This document shows positions 61,197 through 64,000 of a stretch of 64,000 bases of DNA, in pieces. The notes beneath the pieces are model-generated. The model was not told the origin of the DNA. It made no database searches and saw nothing but the letters and a program-made list of their open reading frames with translations. The DNA comes from Ecdyonurus torrentis (Eukaryota; Arthropoda; Insecta; Ephemeroptera; Heptageniidae), in assembly GCA_949318235.1 (NCBI GenBank), contig OX439134.1, positions 18,473,060 through 18,537,059 of the forward strand. Direction: 5' to 3'. Position numbers and translations under genes: made by a program. The first letter of the stretch is position 1. Every line of letters starts with the position of its first letter.

Positions 61197-61405
61197 CTTG
61201 TGGAAACAAAAGGCAACAGCTCAAGTCCAAGATATTCAGTCAAATGCATGAATTTACTAGAACATCCAATGATACAGAATTGAATCTTAATAAAAAAATT
61301 GGACTTTTCACATTAAGACCTAGCAAAATAGTGCAAGAACTAACATCTCAAGCTTCAAAACTGGTTGATATCACCTACATGAATTGTTCTGCTCTAATGA
61401 ATGAG
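61197..61405 (+). CDS. Exonuclease gene: exon ACGNKRQ
   Basis: attgcag|CT to AATGAG|GTACAG, phase 1 to 0. It encodes ACGNKRQQLKSKIFSQMHEF, then LNLNKKIGLFTLRPSKIVQE and a Cys/Met-containing end. The frame is open and bounded by good splice sites. No named domain. Confidence 0.75.
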
Positions 61406-61781
61406 GTACAGTACTTATATTATTAATTTTAAAATAAGATATTGAGATAAATAAACCATTGCAGTTTAGTATGATAAATTTGAAAGAAAAGGATAGGTGA
61501 AAATCAGCCTTGACTTTTACCATAGAGAGTCCTATATTGTAGAGTTACAACTTTAAGAAATTTTTGTAAAACTATTTATTATAAATAACATAAAACAAAA
61601 ATAATCATAATAATTACAATGATACAGTAACTTAAAGTGTGTTAGAATTTTGCTAGATTTTTGCAAAATACAATTAGTAATTTTAATTTTGTCTCCCCTC
61701 TCTTTCCCTTTCAATTTGCTTTACATTATTATTTATTTAATTATTATTTACTAAAATCTGTTTCTTATTTACAATTTCTAG

Positions 61782-61922
61782 CCTAGTTCACAAAGTAAAG
61801 TATTATTCCTGGACATGGAGTTCCATTATGATCAAAGTCCACGATGGGTAAACGTGATTAATCTTGAAGGTCACATAGTATATGAAGTCTTCGTAACTGG
61901 TTGTCATGATTTGTCATTCAAG
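61782..61922 (+). CDS. Exonuclease gene: Exo I motif exon
   Basis: atttctag|CCT to TTCAAG|GTAAAG, 47 codons, phase 0 to 0. SKVLFLDMEFHYDQSPRWVN then VINLEGHIVYEVFVTG matches the start of DEDD exonucleases of the REXO type (hydrophobic-D-x-E, a following strand, then G-x-V-x-Y-x-x-F-V). The D and E of LDME are the first two metal-binding residues. The typical family form is LDCE; Met replaces Cys, which is not catalytic. Confidence 0.85.
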
Positions 61923-62039
61923 GTAAAGATCTTAGAGCAAACAAATATTTTATGAAATCATATGTTAAATTAAGACAGTAAGACAAAGTAAAGTTGTTCA
62001 CTACTGTATAGCACTTTGTAAAGATTATTGGCCTCTCAG

Positions 62040-62070
<31 letters not shown>

Positions 62071-62159
62071 TTTAACCCCTTTTGGCAAAGTCTTGTCTTA
62101 AGCAGTAATTCAAATTTTAATTGGTAATGAACGTCTTTATTATTATTTTTTTTTTTTAG

Positions 62160-62327
62160 ACGTATAAGTCACTGGAGGAGGTGCAAGCTATAAACAACAG
62201 TGACAGGTGTAGAGTCAACATTCCATTTCTGGAATTGTACAATGTCCGTGATCATTTACTGCTGCTCCTGGACCCTCAAACTATCTTATGTGGGCATGGT
62301 CTCTCGCAAGACCTCTCCAAACTTCGT
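62160..62327 (+). CDS. Exonuclease gene: Exo II motif exon
   Basis: tttttag|ACG to CTTCGT|GTAAGT, 56 codons, phase 0 to 0. It ends LLLLLDPQTILCGHGLSQDL with SKLR, matching the REXO pattern TILxGHSLxxDLxxLK. The D of QDL is the third catalytic residue. The Exo III exon with the last D and its H or Y must follow beyond 64000, because none is seen in 62328-64000. REXO-type enzymes trim RNA 3' ends in the nucleus. Confidence 0.82.
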
Positions 62328-62439
62328 GTAAGTTTTATACTGCTTATTACTGGTTTTACTTCTTCTTTTTACTTCTTCTTCTTCTTTTTTTTACTTCATC
62401 TTCTTTTTGTAATACCTGCCTTTTAAAATACTTTTCTAT

Positions 62440-62612
62440 GCTGAAAAGTCAAAAGAGACAATCTGCACTTTCCACCAGCACAGTGAGTGGAGCAAATGCA
62501 ATGTTAAGTAAATGGCCGCTAGTATCCACACTCTGTGCTGCATGGAAAATTGTAGCTGCTCCACTCGTCACGCTGGTGGAAAGTGTAGATGTTCTCTTTT
62601 GACGCGGAAGCA
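62440..62612. repeat. Family N repeat, copy 2
   Basis: CTTTCCACCAGCACAGTGAG pairs with CACGCTGGTGGAAAG. The core ATGGCCGCTAGT and the end CTTTTGACGCGGAAGCAT are shared with 2609-2790. Confidence 0.7.
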
Positions 62613-62703
62613 TTGTTTTGTATAATTAAGTATTTTGCTGTGTATGTTACCCTTGGATAAACATACAGGATAGGAAGCTCTTGTTGAAAAAAACGACCCC
62701 TTA

Positions 62704-62855
62704 ATGTTTGTAGTTCAAATTTTCACCACAACAATAAATAAATGTAACGGTGGCGCCACCGCCTCGGCCAAATGGTGTTGGCCGAGACGAAGGCGCCAAA
62801 TATAACATTTGTTTATTTTTTATTGTTGTGGCGGAAATTAGAACTACAAACAATA
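62704..62855. mobile_element. Hairpin MITE, 152 bp
   Basis: TGTTTGTAGTTCAAATTTTC pairs with GAAATTAGAACTACAAACA, inner arms CACAACAATAAATAAATG and TTTATTTTTTATTGTTGTGG pair, and the GC-rich centre has GGCGCC twice (GTGGCGCCACC and AAGGCGCCAAA). Confidence 0.85.
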
Positions 62856-62980
62856 AGAGATCGCTTTTTAGATAGGGCAATAACATAGAAGCTCAGGAGC
62901 GTAATGTTACCACATGTGGTACATCTCTTAAAGCGATACACAACCCTAAAAATAAGCAATTTTTATTCTTCTCTAAAATG

Positions 62981-63256
62981 ATTCAATAGAAATTAGTCGT
63001 ATATTTGACTTTTCTAGTCCGCGGGATAAGCGAGCCCCACGAGGGTAACGATATAGAGTACACGCCCCTCTACTATGAGAGTCAAAAATGTGTAACCCCT
63101 GCTCTACCTGCAAAGCTTACCTGGGAGAAGGTGTACAGATTTTTTACTCGCACAGTAAAGGAAATCTCTGATGTCAGAGATTTCCTCTTTACCCCCGCGG
63201 GGCTCGCTTATCCCGCGGACTAGAAAAGTCAAATAAACGACTAATTTCTATTGAAT
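62981..63256. mobile_element. Fold-back element, 276 bp, family M
   Basis: ATTCAATAGAAATTAGTCGT and ACGACTAATTTCTATTGAAT are exact inverse ends, continued by TTTGACTTTTCTAGTCCGCG and its mirror and by GATAAGCGAGCCCC and GGGGCTCGCTTATC. GC-rich inside. An open frame here is only a by-product of the hairpin. Confidence 0.88.
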
Positions 63257-64000
63257 CTAATTTTAATTAGATTTAATTAGATTTAAATTAGTGCTAATTT
63301 TAATTTTGTAAAATGTGAAATTTTTATAAACTGTCAGTGGAAAAGTTTAAGTGCCATATATTGGTGTATAAACATTGATCTTCAACTTTCCTTTATATAG
63401 ACAGATTAGTATTATAGGAAAGCATAGAAATATCAACAATTTAAGGACCACAGTTGTGTCCCAGTATATTATATTTGTAATGTTTATATAGCTGAGTTAG
63501 TTTCATCATCATAGTGATATTTTCAATCAAAAAAGAAAATTACTTTAGTACATCACCGAATGGTTTAAAAGTCTTGTACTGTGATGTGCTCAAGTAAATC
63601 TGACTTTTGATTGTCTATGTCATTTTGATGACAAAAGCTCTCAGTTATATAAACATTATAATATAACTCTGTGCAATATGTGAGATTTCAGCCTCACCAT
63701 AAACCTTCCAGTGTACTAAAAGGCCCTTAATTCTGGTATCTTTTTCTTGAATCCTATCCATGATTTTTTTTTTTTTTTTTTGTTTTTCCTTAAATTGAAT
63801 TAGACGGTTGTAAAATTATCAATGTTATTTTTATAAGAAAAACAGTGTGCAGATAGTAGATAATAAAATATAATTAGGTATATTATTTCAATTGTGTGTA
63901 ACAAAAAAAAAATAAATAAATAAAAAAAAATTACAAACATATTTTATTACAATAATGTCATAATAACATAATAATAATAATAATAATTGAATAAATAACA

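Larger units (their letters stand above)
62328..64000 (+). other. Intron of the exonuclease gene (unfinished)
   Basis: No Exo III-like exon was found. The stretch holds a family N repeat (62440-62612), a hairpin (62704-62855), a 276-bp fold-back element (62981-63256), a degraded family J element (about 63500-63750), and AT-rich sequence to the window end. Confidence 0.65.

Noticed and set aside
63005..63223. Open frame of 72 codons near the window end
   Set aside because: It lies wholly inside the 276-bp fold-back element and has no family pattern. It is not the missing Exo III exon.

Overview
The window is nuclear DNA of an invertebrate animal. It is strongly AT-rich, has GT-AG introns, and is full of small fold-back transposons, long poly-T runs and dinucleotide microsatellites. 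The protein style (a single NCoR/SMRT co-repressor with long Gln tracts) would suit a mollusc or another lophotrochozoan. That placement is a guess from style; nothing in the window proves it.

Positions 1-43.8 kb, plus strand: the 3' three quarters of an NCoR/SMRT nuclear-receptor co-repressor gene. I can join 15 coding exons in a consistent reading frame (1760 codons plus stop), from the end of SANT1 to the conserved acidic C-terminus. In order they carry the end of SANT1, a Gln-rich linker, a charged Lys/Glu exon, a Cys-rich module, SANT2, Pro/Gln-rich disordered regions and three CoRNR-like helices. One intron is about 25.9 kb (4258-30130). A two-exon BTB/C2H2 zinc-finger gene lies inside it on the minus strand (about 6.6-8.3 kb), and it also holds a probable processed retrocopy end near 24.0 kb.

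Positions 43.8-51.5 kb: intergenic sequence made mostly of nested fold-back elements, with one doubtful first exon near 46.8 kb.

Positions 51.5-62.3 kb, plus strand: the most unusual part. A promoter-like stretch with an NRF-1-type motif and a short non-coding exon precedes a new 30-codon starting exon. Almost exact copies of four consecutive NCoR exons follow (VQQAL.. to the 1.6-kb Gln-rich exon), with their introns and intronic transposons. Then comes a more diverged copy of another NCoR exon (ETGDEG..), and then exons of a DEDD-type 3'-5' exonuclease (REXO family-like). All 11 exons join in frame (1087 codons, continuing past the window). This predicts a chimeric protein in which an NCoR segment with one receptor-interaction helix is fused to a nuclease.

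The duplication is a mosaic. Its junctions can be read directly: a copied intron tail runs into half of a fold-back element, and 1.47 kb is deleted with 3-bp microhomology. One copy of the tail lacks a MITE present in the other two, giving an empty site that dates the events.

Transposons: a 1.475-kb non-autonomous hAT-like element with a perfect 8-bp target duplication; a 110-bp MITE with 3-bp target duplications; two TTAA-flanked families, both carrying TGACGTCA; a six-motif mirror element inside the duplicated intron; and several hairpin elements. I saw no tRNA, rRNA or CRISPR. Exon borders come from splice consensus, frame continuity and protein pattern, without transcript data.
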